From: Earliella scabrosa
Lineage: Eukaryota; Basidiomycota; Agaricomycetes; Polyporales; Polyporaceae
Direction of reading: 5' to 3'
Length of the DNA stretch: 64,000 bases
NCBI GenBank assembly: GCA_022605405.1
Contig: JABYQQ010000007.1
Location: 1,984,001 to 2,048,000, forward strand
The notes below the pieces were generated by a model. That model did no database searches, was not told the origin of the DNA, and worked only from the letters and a program-made list of their open reading frames with translations. Every line of letters begins with the position of its first letter. Within the stretch, counting starts at the first letter, position 1. Positions 30,346 through 41,024 of the stretch are shown here, in pieces. Both the position numbers and the translations under genes were made by a program.

Positions 30346-33257
30346 ATGCCAAAGAGCACTAAGAAAAAGAAGGACAAGGCTGCGGACTTTACTGTGCGTG
30401 AGGTTTCAACCTCGGATGGACTTTCGCTCACGTTAGAATCTAGAAAGCCAAGCTCAAACTTGGTAAAGGCAAACAAACCCCAAGTAATGCTGTGGACACT
30501 TCCTTCAAAGCCAGATGTGAGAGTCTTTCAGATGCTCACGTTACATACTCTGCCTTACGGCCAATATAGCTATTGCACTACCTACACAGAGCATTGCGCT
30601 TGAGAAGATTACAGACGCGCCCAGTACAAAACGGCGACTCACGTTCGATGCTCTCATAGCTCATACGAAGCACTACAACGCCAGTACCAGAAGAGGTAAC
30701 TCGATCATATGGGTTCATTGATAAAGCTAATGGTTGCTTCAGATGCTGTTCTGGGGCTACGAGAGCTCCTTGAGGTACATTCTGAGCTCATCAGTGCACA
30801 GCTAACAACGTTGATCAACAACTGCGTACGCCTCATCGGTGATGAGGTACGTTTTCAGTTCGAGCTATGCATCTTCCAATACTAAGGTCACCTATAGGAC
30901 GCTAATGTACGGAAGGCGCTGTTGTCCTTCTTTGGCTGGCTTTTCCACCAAGTTCCTCATGTCTGTCTCTTCCGTTGCACGTATCTCAGTGGCGTCAACT
31001 CACCTAATGCGCGTCAGGACGAACTCATCCCTCATTCGCCTGTCTTGCTTTTGTTCACTACTTCCGCACAGACCCACATATTCCCGGAAATTAGAATTGA
31101 TGCCGTCCGTTTCCTCGACATATTTCTGGACCACATACCGGAGGTGGTCACGGAGGGGTGGACGAATGCGGGAAGCGGCAGCCATGGCAGACGAGTCCTG
31201 GAAGGATATCTTGGCATTCTCAGTGCGGGGACTACATTCGGAGAGGGCGGTGGTGGGTCCGTATCCATCTGTGGAGTGGCATGACCTGATAACACGGTGC
31301 AGACACCGGGCCCGTTCAAGCGACGTCAACCGCGAGTGTCATTCTATCGCCGGTGGTGCGTCTTTATATTGCTACTGGGGCGCCTGATCCGAGCCTTCCT
31401 TGCATGCAGTCGAAAGTGGTCGTCCTCAAGTCCCTGGCTTCATTCCTGTCTCAAGCCATACCATTTGCATGGCGGTCGAGAGAACCCCAAGGAACTTCGG
31501 GGCCAACGCTGACAACTCCAACGTGGTACCTCTCTTCCTCGTTTGCGTCGACATCGGCGTTCAATTGCTTTGATGCTCTGCTTGTTCCGACCTTAACACA
31601 AACAGACACGGGTCCTAGTTGGCATTGGTCCCAAGAACTTGACGGCAGTGAAGGAGAAGACTTCGCGGGATCGTATTCACTCGCCGATGCTCCTTGTTCC
31701 GCGGAGTTGTCTGTCCAGGATCTCAGTGATGTCAGTACTCTCATAGCTGCCATTCAGGAAGAAGGGCGCTCCGGATTGGGTACCGATGCTGAAGTCTCCT
31801 GCGTCGCTGTACGTCCTTTTGGATTTGGTATACCCGCTCAACTGTGCATGCATGACCTCACAATACCGCAGAATCTCGCCCGAACGTTGCACTCTACACT
31901 CGTCGCAACATTCCTGGACTGTGCGCCTTCGGTGTTTTCTCCCAGTACAACTCCTCCAGAAACCGAGCTGCAGATGGTGCTCGTTGTGTGTCAATTATGT
32001 CGTTCTCTGTATGGACGCATCCTGCAAGACTCTGCGGAGGTTTGTTCCTATTCAATCATGTATTGTCACACCTATGAACAGCTCTCTAGTCAGGAGCCAT
32101 ACATGTCGACGCAGTAGAAGACCTACAGACAATCCTTTCGTACCTCTCCCCCTATTTCCCGTTTACCAGCAGTGGTCCCTCTACAATGCGACGTGATATC
32201 AAGGCTGAGCAAGCATTTCAAGACCTCAATTTGATATTCTGCGAGTTGTCCTCCTTCATTGTCCTGGCATCCCAACGCAGTGGCGCTGCACAGCTTAGGA
32301 GCAAACGAATTCAACGAGGTGGATCGCGCCGTCCACCGAAGCCACATGCAGCTGTTTCGATACAAACCCGTCAGATTGAGCGTGTGAGCGAGTACATCGT
32401 TCAACTCCTCCAAGGACGACCCCCATCGTCTGGTGGTCAGTCATCACTACCTCGCCCCATCACGCCACAAGCATACGTCGCCTTGCTGCCCACCATCTGG
32501 TCTCTAATGAACCATGGGTCATCAGACCAAGAAGACTCTCCATCCATTTTTTCTGTTGTCGTCGAGCATGCCATCAAAGCCTCGTCCACATCAGCCGTGA
32601 AGAGGCATACGATCGACTTTCTTGGAAGGCTGATACTTGTGAGTGCGTCTCTGCTTTTCCTATATCTCCGATGTTGAACGGTAGACAGTTGGACAATGAA
32701 GCCGAGTACCTAGGTGCGTTTCGCGCAGGCCAGAGTCAAGAACAGGACGCGAAGTTACGCGAGTGGATCCTGCAAATGCCAAAGACACTCTGGGAATTAG
32801 GGAGCAGCCATGTAGCCACATCCGAGGTAAGCGCAGGGCACTCGTACTGCTGAGCTCTTCTCAATGTTTTGTTCGGTTGTAGACGATCGTCCGGCTGCTT
32901 CTCCGCCTCTGTCAGCGTAAGTCACGGCTGCTCCAACCCGAGGTAAGTTTGCTATTCCGCTATACGGGACGATCCTAAAGTCTCCTTCGATCGTGTTAGA
33001 CCTACTCTGCCCTTCGCTCTCGTTTGATACCCCTTTTCTCCATTGTGCACCCCACACGGGGGAAGCTCCCAGGACCATACACGAAGCTGCCGGCGGATGC
33101 GCACTTGCGCCGCCTCGTCTTGGACTGCGTGGCCTCGATTGGTCACACCTTTCGTGCAACCGGCGGGGGCGACAACCTCGAAAGTGTTGTAAGTGACGTC
33201 GTGCGGGACACCAACGAGGGAGAGTACTGGGCTGGAATACAGTGTTACGCGCGCTGA
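30346..33257 (+). CDS. IPI1: Ipi1, pre-rRNA processing factor of the Rix1 complex
   Basis: Ipi1/TEX10, part of the Rix1-Ipi1-Ipi3 complex needed for ITS2 processing and late 60S maturation in the nucleus. About 780 residues in ten or more exons. Exon 1 from ATG 30346 is the typical Lys-rich start (PKSTKKKKDKAADFT), spliced to KAKLKLGKGKQTPSNAVDTS, FKARSIALPTQSIALEKITD and KRRLTFDALIAHTKHYNAST. Armadillo/HEAT-like repeats follow: VLGLRELLEVHSELISAQLT, VRKALLSFFGWLFHQVPH, IRIDAVRFLDIFLDHIPEVV and CMQSKVVVLKSLASFLSQAI. Later exons read FCELSSFIVLASQ, KRHTIDFLGRLIL and TIVRLLLRLCQRKSRLLQPE, ending at TGA 33257. The ATG overlaps the last GAACA motif of the cluster lying upstream. It marks the right border of the accessory island. 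Assignment is firm from the N-terminus. Confidence 0.88.
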
Positions 33258-33351
33258 GCGTGACTTTCCGGGATAGCTTCTGTCTGTTATGTGCTATAGT
33301 ACAAGTGTTGCTTAATGCAAGAGCAGTCCATCGAGTGTTACGTAGATCATG

Positions 33352-35397
33352 TCATTCGTCTTCATGTTCATCTTCCTCCTCGTCATGGTGATGTTCCTGA
33401 TAGCGCTGGAACATGGCCAATACCGTGTTCCGGTCGTACTGTTCCTGCAGCCGCTCTTCCATCAGCACCCCCACGTTCTGCTCCGAATCCGAGATCTCCA
33501 CATCTATATCCGAATCGTAGTCGCTGTCGGTCTCCTCCTGGGAGCTCTCTGCGCTTGAGGAAGGATTGAAGGGGTCGTACGGCGACTCGTCCGATGCAGC
33601 GGGGTGCGCCTCTTCGTCATCCTCGTCCGCGCCTTCCTCATCTTCATCTTCTTCCTCATCCTCACTGTCGGGCACAAATGTGCTCGTCTCGTCATCCGAC
33701 GGCGGAAGGTGGACAAACCACGGGATGTCGTCCGTCTTCCCGCTGTCCGGTACAACGGCCCACGACGTCTGCACGACGGCAGATGCAGGAAAGCGGTGCA
33801 GGCGCACCTCGTCTCCAGAGACGAGAGTCGGGTGGCATATCAAGGGAAGGTCGGGGCGGACTATCCGACGCAGTCGGCGGATGCGCTTCAGGACGGGAGT
33901 TCGTCCAGATTCCACCATGTGATCTCGTTCGTCCTCAATTTCTTCTCTAGTTGCCAAGGACGCGTGACACCAAATGTCGAGGTAGAGGAGGGTCTGGGAA
34001 CGCAAGGCCAGGAGAATGGAGGAGACAGGCCGGTCGGGCGGGGTCGCTGGGAAGACCAGGTGCTCAAGCATTGGGCACGCGTTCGGGAGGTTCTCGTCCA
34101 GGTGGGTGGTGGCGCACACCTCCCAGCTGTAGTCGTACACACGGGGGTTCTTTTTGGGGCAGATGTGCAGATAGGTGAGATTGCGGCTGTGACTCCGGAG
34201 GAGCTCGATAGGAACCTCGCGACAGTTCATAGCGGTGAGCCGAATGAGAGCGGGCATCCTCCATGCCAGGCGGACGAGTTCGACAAAGGGGTGGTGGTCA
34301 ATGTACAGTTGTAGATCGGTCAGCGTCTTGAGCGTCAATTGAGGGAGGGTACTATGGTTTGGCATTGTACTCTTGGCTGCGTTCGACACTGGTCCAACTT
34401 TGAGTGACGTCAGACCAGTCGTGGAGGAGAGAACCCCGTGCAGCTCGACGATCTGTGCCTCGGATAGGGTCATGGAGATGTCCAGCTCACGCAGTCCTGC
34501 GCGTAACCTGCTCTGTAGCGCTTGCCGAACGTCGCTCGTGGATTCCTCCAATATCCAGGCAGGGTTAAAACCGTCCCAGCTATTGCCTTCATCTGGATGG
34601 TTGGCAATCGGAAAATTCGGATTGGCATGCATGGAGAAAGAGCGGAGCGCCACTGAGTGCTGGAGGATGAACGATAGGTCCTGCCTAACCACGTCGGCGC
34701 ATGGCGCCCAGATGACACAAGTGTCCAGGCGTATGTGCTGGATCAGGGGAGCAAGGTCGCGTCCTGTGGCCGAGTACAAAGTACGAGCGAGCGCGGGGAT
34801 TTGGCCCATGCGCCGCAGAACGATATCCTCGTACAAAACAGCTGTAGCAGGCCACAGCCACGCTTTGCAGACGAGGGGAAGCCCTTTTCGAAAGCGTATC
34901 TCGCCTAACCAGGGGTTTCGTGGACGGAGTGCAGCGGGGTCGTATTCGTGGTAAGCGGGCATGGCGGCTTTGAATAACCGTAGTAGAACCTCCGGAGGAA
35001 ATGTTGCCAGGTTGGGCGGTACGTAAGGCACTGACGGTTGGAGGAGCTGCAGGTAGGACCATGAAATTCAGAGTCGCACGTGTTGATCCACGAAGATGCT
35101 CACCCCGCCTTCGCGCATGAGAGATTTGACAGCCGCCCGAAATATTGCGTTTTCGGTCGCGTGCGTCAGCAGTTCCTACGTGCAGTGTTTAGGCGTATAT
35201 CAGTCATGTAGTACCACAGATGGGAACTGCGTGCTCACTGGCCGGAGGGTCTCTAGATCGCTTGTGAGGGCCATGAGGTCTCCTTTCAGGCGAGCGTTCT
35301 CGACCCGGAGTTCTTCGACCTCGCGAGCGATGTCGGAGAGCGGGCGTTGTGAGAGTTCATCGAGGACCGAGGAGCGACATGCGCCTTCAGCACCCAT
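33352..35397 (-). CDS. F-box-like protein with leucine-rich C-terminal part, paralogue 1
   Basis: One of two tandem paralogues (the other at 36493-38495). Such proteins act as substrate adaptors in SCF ubiquitin ligases, though here this is by analogy. Exon 1 (ATG 35397) encodes a heptad-like coiled coil, IAREVEELRVENARLKGDLM, ending LETLRP; exon 2 starts ELLTHATENAIFRAAVKSLM; exon 3 from about 35047 holds the F-box-like motif NLATFPPEVLLRLFKAAMP with LPLVCKAWLWPATAVLYEDI, then irregular leucine-rich segments (LRELDISMTLSEAQIVELHG, LKTLTDLQLYIDHHPFVELV). The C-terminal 120 residues are strongly acidic with Asp/Glu runs, ending near EEEDEHEDE at 33352. The total is about 630 residues. Target unknown. 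Confidence 0.75.
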
Positions 35398-35797
35398 CAA
35401 CCGCGCGACTCGATAGACTTGACTTAGTGGCTTCGCTGGTCGAGCGCGTGGATCAAGTTCAAGTCGAGCGCCTCCCTTAGAAATCCACTAGATCTCAGAT
35501 CTCATCTTCCGATCGGTCGGCCGGCAACAGTTCCGAACCGCCGGATTGAAGGTACAGATAGTCATTGGGCCAACCGCTGCACCTCTCGTCTTCATCTGCC
35601 GCCGTCTGGTTTTTCGTCGTCTGTTGAAGACGTATATGATTCTTGACTCAGCTTTTGCATCCACGAAAGAGGAAATGAACAATGGCAGCCTTAGGGGCGG
35701 CGATGGCGAGTCGCTCTGTCTCTCTGTGCGTTTCAGAAACTCATCTCTTTCGTAGGCCACTGTATACTTATTCGCCGCGAAGGCGATTCAGACCATG
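35398..35797. other. intergenic upstream of F-box gene 1
   Basis: 400 bp. Presumed promoter of the leftward F-box gene; no additional gene seen. Confidence 0.35.
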
Positions 35798-36105
35798 CAA
35801 AATCACTCGGAGCTGCTCAGCGAGTCCCCTATATCTCATTGCGTTAATACCACTTACCACCTTTTGTTCAGAACTGTCCCCTTTCGCTCTCCAACTGTCT
35901 CGACGAGATAAGCTACCGACGCAAGGTCTATGACTGGCTCATCTCCTCCAATTCGGCGCTCAGCGACGCCCCCAACATCTTCGCAAGTGATGCCACCGTT
36001 GTCTCCTCATACGCTCCCGACGAGTATGAGAGGACGATGTACTATCACGGAGTCACCGCCCACGGCGATCACCCCGAACTCATCTATCGCCTTCTCCAAA
36101 CGTAA
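35798..36105 (+). CDS. small coding segment of unknown kind, perhaps a gene remnant
   Basis: From about 35881 to the TAA at 36103-36105 one frame has clear protein character: SYRRKVYDWLISSNSALSDA, NIFASDATVVSSYAPDEYER and TMYYHGVTAHGDHPELIYRL. It is preceded by an acceptor-like TTTTGTTCAG. An ATG at 35798 opens a frame (QNHSELLSESPISHC) that does not join it in register without an intron that would be implausibly short. It may be the 3' end of a small gene whose first exon I have not identified, or a broken copy. The balanced amino-acid use, quite unlike the other frames here, is the main support. Confidence 0.3.
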
Positions 36106-36492
36106 CTTGTCGTCGTCCTGCTTTCGAGGCCGTGTGCAAGGTTCGGAGGTATCTGCCCCATCCGACGGAGAGTGACGTGTCTGTAGAGAGGGCGGTACGA
36201 GACCGAGAATGTATTGTCGCGAGCAAGCGTCAACGTCGTGCGCACCATGCAGCAGAGTTAGCTGGGCATTGATGACAATGTGCAGACAAATCGTCATACA
36301 TACGGGCTTCTGCAAGAATATTGGGTCGAGAGTTGTCATATGAACCACAAGACTCCAAATGGTTCGAGAGACTGCCACCGCCGAAACCAAACGAAATTCT
36401 CAAGTTGCAATAGAATGTGGTAGGCACGTAATGAGGTCTTCGTTACTTGCTACATGAACTCGTCAGCGATCGGCATGACACCTCGTGAACAC
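36106..36492. other. intergenic between two F-box paralogues
   Basis: 390 bp with no coding signal; it follows the stop of the leftward F-box gene 2. Confidence 0.35.
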
Positions 36493-38495
36493 CTATGACT
36501 CCTCATCCAACAGGAGGTAGTCCCCCTCCTGGCTCCTCCGGAACATTGCTAGCACGGCCTCCGAGCTTAGCTCAGGCTCCTCTGCACTCGGCTCATCCTC
36601 AACAGTCCGATGACCGGGGTCCGCTTCACCCTCGCCCTCGACGCAATCATCGTCCACATCCCTACCATCATCGCTCGTGTCGTCATCAGAAATCCAGGAT
36701 GTCCTTTCTTCCTCGTCGGATCCGGGCGCATAAGAACCGTCCGAGTCGTAACCGTCCTCGTGCGCCTCCGATCCAGAGTCGGATTCAGACTCGGGCGGTG
36801 GTATATGGACATACACACAGCAACGCCCTTGCGTGACAGGGTAGCCGCAAACGGTGTGAAAGCGGAGGCTGGCCCCAGTTCCATCGCTGGAGAGGCTTGC
36901 TGGGTGGCAGATCCTCGGCAGGTCAGTGTGGACGGGTGCGCCTATGAGCGTGCGGATCCTGGTGCCGAGGACGGGGAACATTGTTTGGTCGATGTCCTCT
37001 AGCAGCCAATCCTGGGAAACCCATCCCATGTTCTTCGCGGGGTAGGAGGCGGTCCAGTCGACCACCCAACTGTCGATATAGCGGAGGCGAGATAGAGGTC
37101 CCCTGTTCAGCTTCTGATGCCGTGAGCTGAGCTCAAAGGTCGAGATGGCGGGGACAACGAGGTGCTCCAAAACGGTGCAGTACTCCAGGACAGGCTCGAG
37201 GTCATCACGCGCATACGTATACCGGTTTTCTCGCCAAACCGTCCACGCAGGGCACACATTGAGATATGCCAGGGCTTTGCCGTGCGCCTTTAACAAAGAA
37301 ACGGGCATCCTGGAGCAATGCGTCACGGTGAGACTCCGGAGTCGTGGCAACGACCACGAGGAAGCATCGACGAACGCTGCGTCGAGCGTGAGGTCTTCCA
37401 GGAATTCCAAGGATAGCGGCAGGGGTAAGCGGAAGTTTGGCGATGTCCGGTCTGACGAGTTGTGAGAAAGGAATGGCTCGCGCTCAAGTCCGAGGGTTTG
37501 CAGACGAGTCATTGAGGTTAGGGAACGGTGCAGTTCGACCATGTCTTCCTGATCGAAATGCATGACGATGTGGAGCTCATGCAGACTTGATGTGAGACAC
37601 GTCTGAAGCACGGTTTTTCCTATCCCCAGCGACACCCATGTTGGGTCGAGCGGAGGATTATGGAATAGTTCTGTACGTCCTGATCTAATCAATGATATGT
37701 GGGGGTGATCCTGGAATGTGAACGAGCGGAGGGATGTGCAGCGCTGGAAGATGATTTGGAGGTTCTCTCGTACGGCATTGGCGCACTGGGGAAGGATGAT
37801 ACAGTCCCGAATGGTGATATGCTTGACAAATGTGCTGAGATAGCGTCCGGACTCGGTCGCGCTTGACAGGGTATGTGCAAGTGCGGGGATCTGGCCCATG
37901 CGGCGTAGAGTGATGTGTTGATAGAGGACGCGGGTTGCGGGCTCCCACCATGCACGGCACACGAGTGCGAGGGATTTGAGGAAGCGTAGATGGCATATCC
38001 ATGGGCTACGAGGTCCGAGCCATAACGACGGATCCTGCTCGTGAGGAGGGTTGGTCGTGTTCTCCAGGATGAGGGACACGATTTCCACTGGGAAGTGAGC
38101 CGCTTCTCGTGTATACGCCGTGCCTGGGACGAACTGGGTGAGGTTCACAGGTGCGTCAGTGAGACCGGATGCGTTTCCGATACTGACCGCTCTCACCTGC
38201 GCCAGCTGCACGAGGTACTTGACCGCATTCCTCAGTGCTGGACACTCTTTCCTCAACAATCCCAACTCCTGTGATCAATTGTCGTGAGCAATTGACACAC
38301 ATCGGTCGAGGAAGACGACAGTACCGGCATCAACGTTGTTAATCGTTCGGTCTCGGCCGTGAGTGCCGCCTTCTGCGCGCGCAGGGTCGCGACCTCGCGT
38401 GCAATGTCTTCGAGCGGCCGGCGGACGAGCTCCGTCAAGACCGCAGACTCGGAGTGGTTACCCTCCTGCACCTCGGCTGTTGTCGGCGTTTCCAT
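36493..38495 (-). CDS. F-box-like protein with leucine-rich C-terminal part, paralogue 2
   Basis: Sister of the gene at 33352-35397, with the same three-exon plan. Exon 1 (ATG 38495) has the coiled coil LEDIAREVATLRAQKAAL and ends LTTLMP at a GTACTG donor; exon 2 resumes ELGLLRKECPALRNAVKYLV; exon 3 starts FVPGTAYTREAAHFPVEIVS and continues LKSLALVCRAWWEPATRVLY and QHITLRRMGQIPALAHTLSS. The VLY(x)4-LRRMGQIPALA block is nearly identical to that of paralogue 1, while the Leu-rich body (LHRSLTSMTRLQTLGLEREP, LSLEFLEDLTLDAAFV) has diverged. An acidic C-terminal tail ends near GDYLLLDEES at 36493. Roughly 630 residues. Divergence in the recognition part with a conserved F-box end suggests different substrates, an inference. 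Confidence 0.75.
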
Positions 38496-39494
38496 TCCCG
38501 GCGGCTGAAGCGCTGAAGAGCGTCTGGACCGTGGTCGAGGGGAGCACGGTGAAGCAGACAGGCACAACGGGTGAAAGGCCTAGGGTGCCCCAACGCACAG
38601 ATCCCGAGCGATCGAAGGTTAATGTCACAGGAAAAGTTCGCCGGCCCCGCAACGCCCTTGGAAAAACGCGTCATAAACCTTGACACGCTCCACGTGATCG
38701 TCATCAGCGTACTAAACGCTCATCCTTGTCGCCCCTTTCCGTCCGAGTCCACGCCGACATGACGGAGTGGACGTTGGCCGCGATCCCGACCGTTCCAGTC
38801 TCTGACTGTCTCTCTGAACGTGAACGGCGACAACAAGCAATAACTCTTCACCTTGCGAACCGAGCTTGGCCGGTGGCCTTGAAATGGATGCCGCGAGGCA
38901 GTGTCCTTGACGATGGCTACACACCAAGGGCTTGGGATGCGCCCGGCGTGGCTCCGTTCCTACAAGCGACGTCAACCTGCGGGAACTGTTGACCGTCGGT
39001 CGGACGGTCGCCGGGCATGTATCCGACATGAAACCCTCTCACCCGTCCGCGTCCGCCGTCAGTGGTCACCGCCATTCCGTTACATGTCGGCAGCACACAC
39101 AGCCCATGTCCAACTCCAACTTCCGTTCCATAGTATTGACTACGGGTGCTAAGTAGGTGCTAAGTATAACGTTTGAGACCAATGACCCAGGCGGCAGACG
39201 CGACCGCCGGCCGCGCTCGACACGGCCCAAAGCATACAATGCAAAGCAGATCATTCCTACGTGACTCCACAGATATTGCATGCAATACAACAACACGACG
39301 TCAACTTCATCCCTCCACTGGCCGTCGCTCCGCCCTCTGCACGCAGGGGCTGGTATACGACGGAGACGCCCCAGGCGGCCGAGGGTAGTGGGCTGGACCG
39401 ATATAAAAAGGCAATAAAAAGCGCAAATACGAGACCGGTGAACTGATGGTATCTTGCAGTGATGCGGGTGGATGAGGGAGAGAAGCACCAAAGC
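38496..39494. other. 1-kb spacer with one small open frame
   Basis: Upstream of F-box gene 2. An ATG frame at 38759-38992 (77 codons: TEWTLAAIPTVPVSDCLSER, RRQQAITLHLANRAWPVALK) has somewhat protein-like composition but no exon partners and no family I know. I do not call it as a gene. The rest holds nothing recognised. Confidence 0.3.
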
Positions 39495-40494
39495 TTAGAG
39501 CCAGTGCCAGGTGACGCCGTTGATGCGGCCCTCGTCGAACGATGCGAGCTTCTCGAACGCGGCGGGGGAGAAGTCAAGGTCCCAAGGCGCGCAGCCAACG
39601 CAGCGGTCGACGGCCATGACATCAACAGACTTGCCCTTGTCTAATGTGATAGGACGGTCAGTCATTCCGTCAATCCATCATCACCCATACTGATGAACCA
39701 CTTACAAGTCGCCCGGATCATGCGCTTGCAAAGGGGGTTGTTGTTCGGGTTGCCACCCTTGTAGCCACTGTTGTCTACTGTCAGATTCTGACCATGGTCT
39801 GAAACATTCGATCATACTCACGGGTAGTTGTCGAATGTCTCCATAGAGAGAGCGACAATGAACTCGCCGTCGTTGTGGGTGCTACCGCAGGCAACGAGAC
39901 CAGTGTTGTAGAAAGTACCTGCGACCAGTTGTCGTCAGTTAGATGTACTAATCACATAACTGTTGATGACGTACCTTGACCAACGTGGTTGCCAGAGAGG
40001 ATGCCGCGGGGGTCGTCGGCTCCACCGCCGCCTCCGCCGCCGCCAGAAGCCTTGGTCGTAGTCGGCTTGGGGGTCGACGTCTTCTTGGTAGTCGTCGGCT
40101 TCTCAGTGGGAGTAGGCTCGGGCTCGGGCTCCGGCTCAGGCTCCTTGGTCGGCTCAGGAGTAGGCTCGCTGGCGACGTTCTTGATGGGCGTGAAGGAGCT
40201 AGAGTGGGAGGAAGGGGAGGCAGACGACGTTGGTGGGGGTGCAGAATGGACAGTGGAAGAGGAGGAGAAGGATACGAACGTGGTGGTGGGCTCAGCGCTG
40301 CTCGTGCGGACCTTGCAACGGCTGGTGTCCGCGCGCTTGCGGATGCGCTTGGGCTCCGCAAGGGCCTCCGGCGCCGCGTTGGGGATGGCGGCGCGCGCGG
40401 CGAGAGCGTGGTGGTTCGGGCCACGAGCGACGTGGGGGCTCGCGAGCGCGGAGAGGGCGGCGGAGAGGACGACGAGGGTCTTGGAGACGAGCAT
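39495..40494 (-). CDS. secreted RlpA-like/expansin-like double-psi beta-barrel protein
   Basis: A secreted protein with a C-terminal double-psi beta-barrel of the RlpA-like/expansin-related kind. ATG 40494 opens a signal peptide (LVSKTLVVLSAALSALASP), followed by a pro-region with a dibasic RKRADTSRC, a long Ser/Thr/Pro linker with Pro-Glu repeats and Lys-Thr-Pro-rich repeats, and a run of eight Gly. The barrel is spread over four exons: GILSGNHVGQGT, FYNTGLVACGSTHNDGEFIV, NSGYKGGNPNNNPLCKRMIR and LDKGKSVDVMAVDRCVGCAP with PWDLDFSPAAFEKLASFDEG, ending GVTWHWL at TAA 39495. The total is about 290 residues. Conserved Cys pairs and the VDRCVGC(x)2-DLDFSPAAF motif place it in the family. The linker suggests O-glycosylation and attachment to, or spacing from, the wall. 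Substrate unknown. Confidence 0.82.
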
Positions 40495-41024
40495 TATGAT
40501 GGAGATGAGAGAGCGGGAGGGCGAGTGAGGGGGTTCTGTAAGGAGAGGAAGGGCACGCTCGACAAAAGAACGAGAGCGGGCTTATATGGTGCGAAGAGCG
40601 CGGCGGGCAGCACAACGGGGAGGTTGTGTGTCGGGCGGGCGCGAGGCAGGGAGACGTATGAAGATGGGGGACGTAAGGAGACAGGCGAGCGAGCAACGGA
40701 GGGAAATATAGGGTGCTCCCACGGCCTCGCACTTTCTCCGTCGCTGCGGACCAAGCCCAGATCCAGATCGGCTGTCCCCTTCAGCCTCTGCCCGCCCAAT
40801 CGCACCCCGTCCCTGGGCTGCTCCTCGTCCGCTTCGAGCCTGCCACGCCGCTCTCCACGCTCTCCACCGCCCGCGCCCAGCCCCGGGCGCGCGCAGACGG
40901 CCGTCGACGTCGTGTCTCTTCACGCCCCCGCCGCATGCCCGGCCTCTGATCCAATCAAGCGCGTCGTCGTCGTACACCCTGCAGCCTGAGCATACATCGT
41001 AATCTACATCGCCTCGCCCGTCGC
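40495..41024. promoter_or_regulatory. promoter region of the RlpA-like gene
   Basis: 530 bp between two leftward genes. It contains the TATA box above and GA/CT-rich tracts. No further gene. Confidence 0.4.
40582..40588 (-). promoter_or_regulatory. TATA box of the RlpA-like gene
   Basis: CATATAAG on the minus strand, about 90 bp before ATG 40494, embedded in GA-rich sequence. A TATA box suits a strongly or conditionally expressed secreted protein. Confidence 0.45.

Noticed and set aside
33604..34314. Rightward open frame of 236 codons
   Set aside because: Antisense shadow of F-box gene 1, created by its acidic codons; no motif.
39976..40989. Rightward open frame of 337 codons
   Set aside because: It lies antisense to the RlpA-like gene and reads its Pro/Glu/Gly repeats backwards; the sense strand has a signal peptide, splice sites and a known domain.
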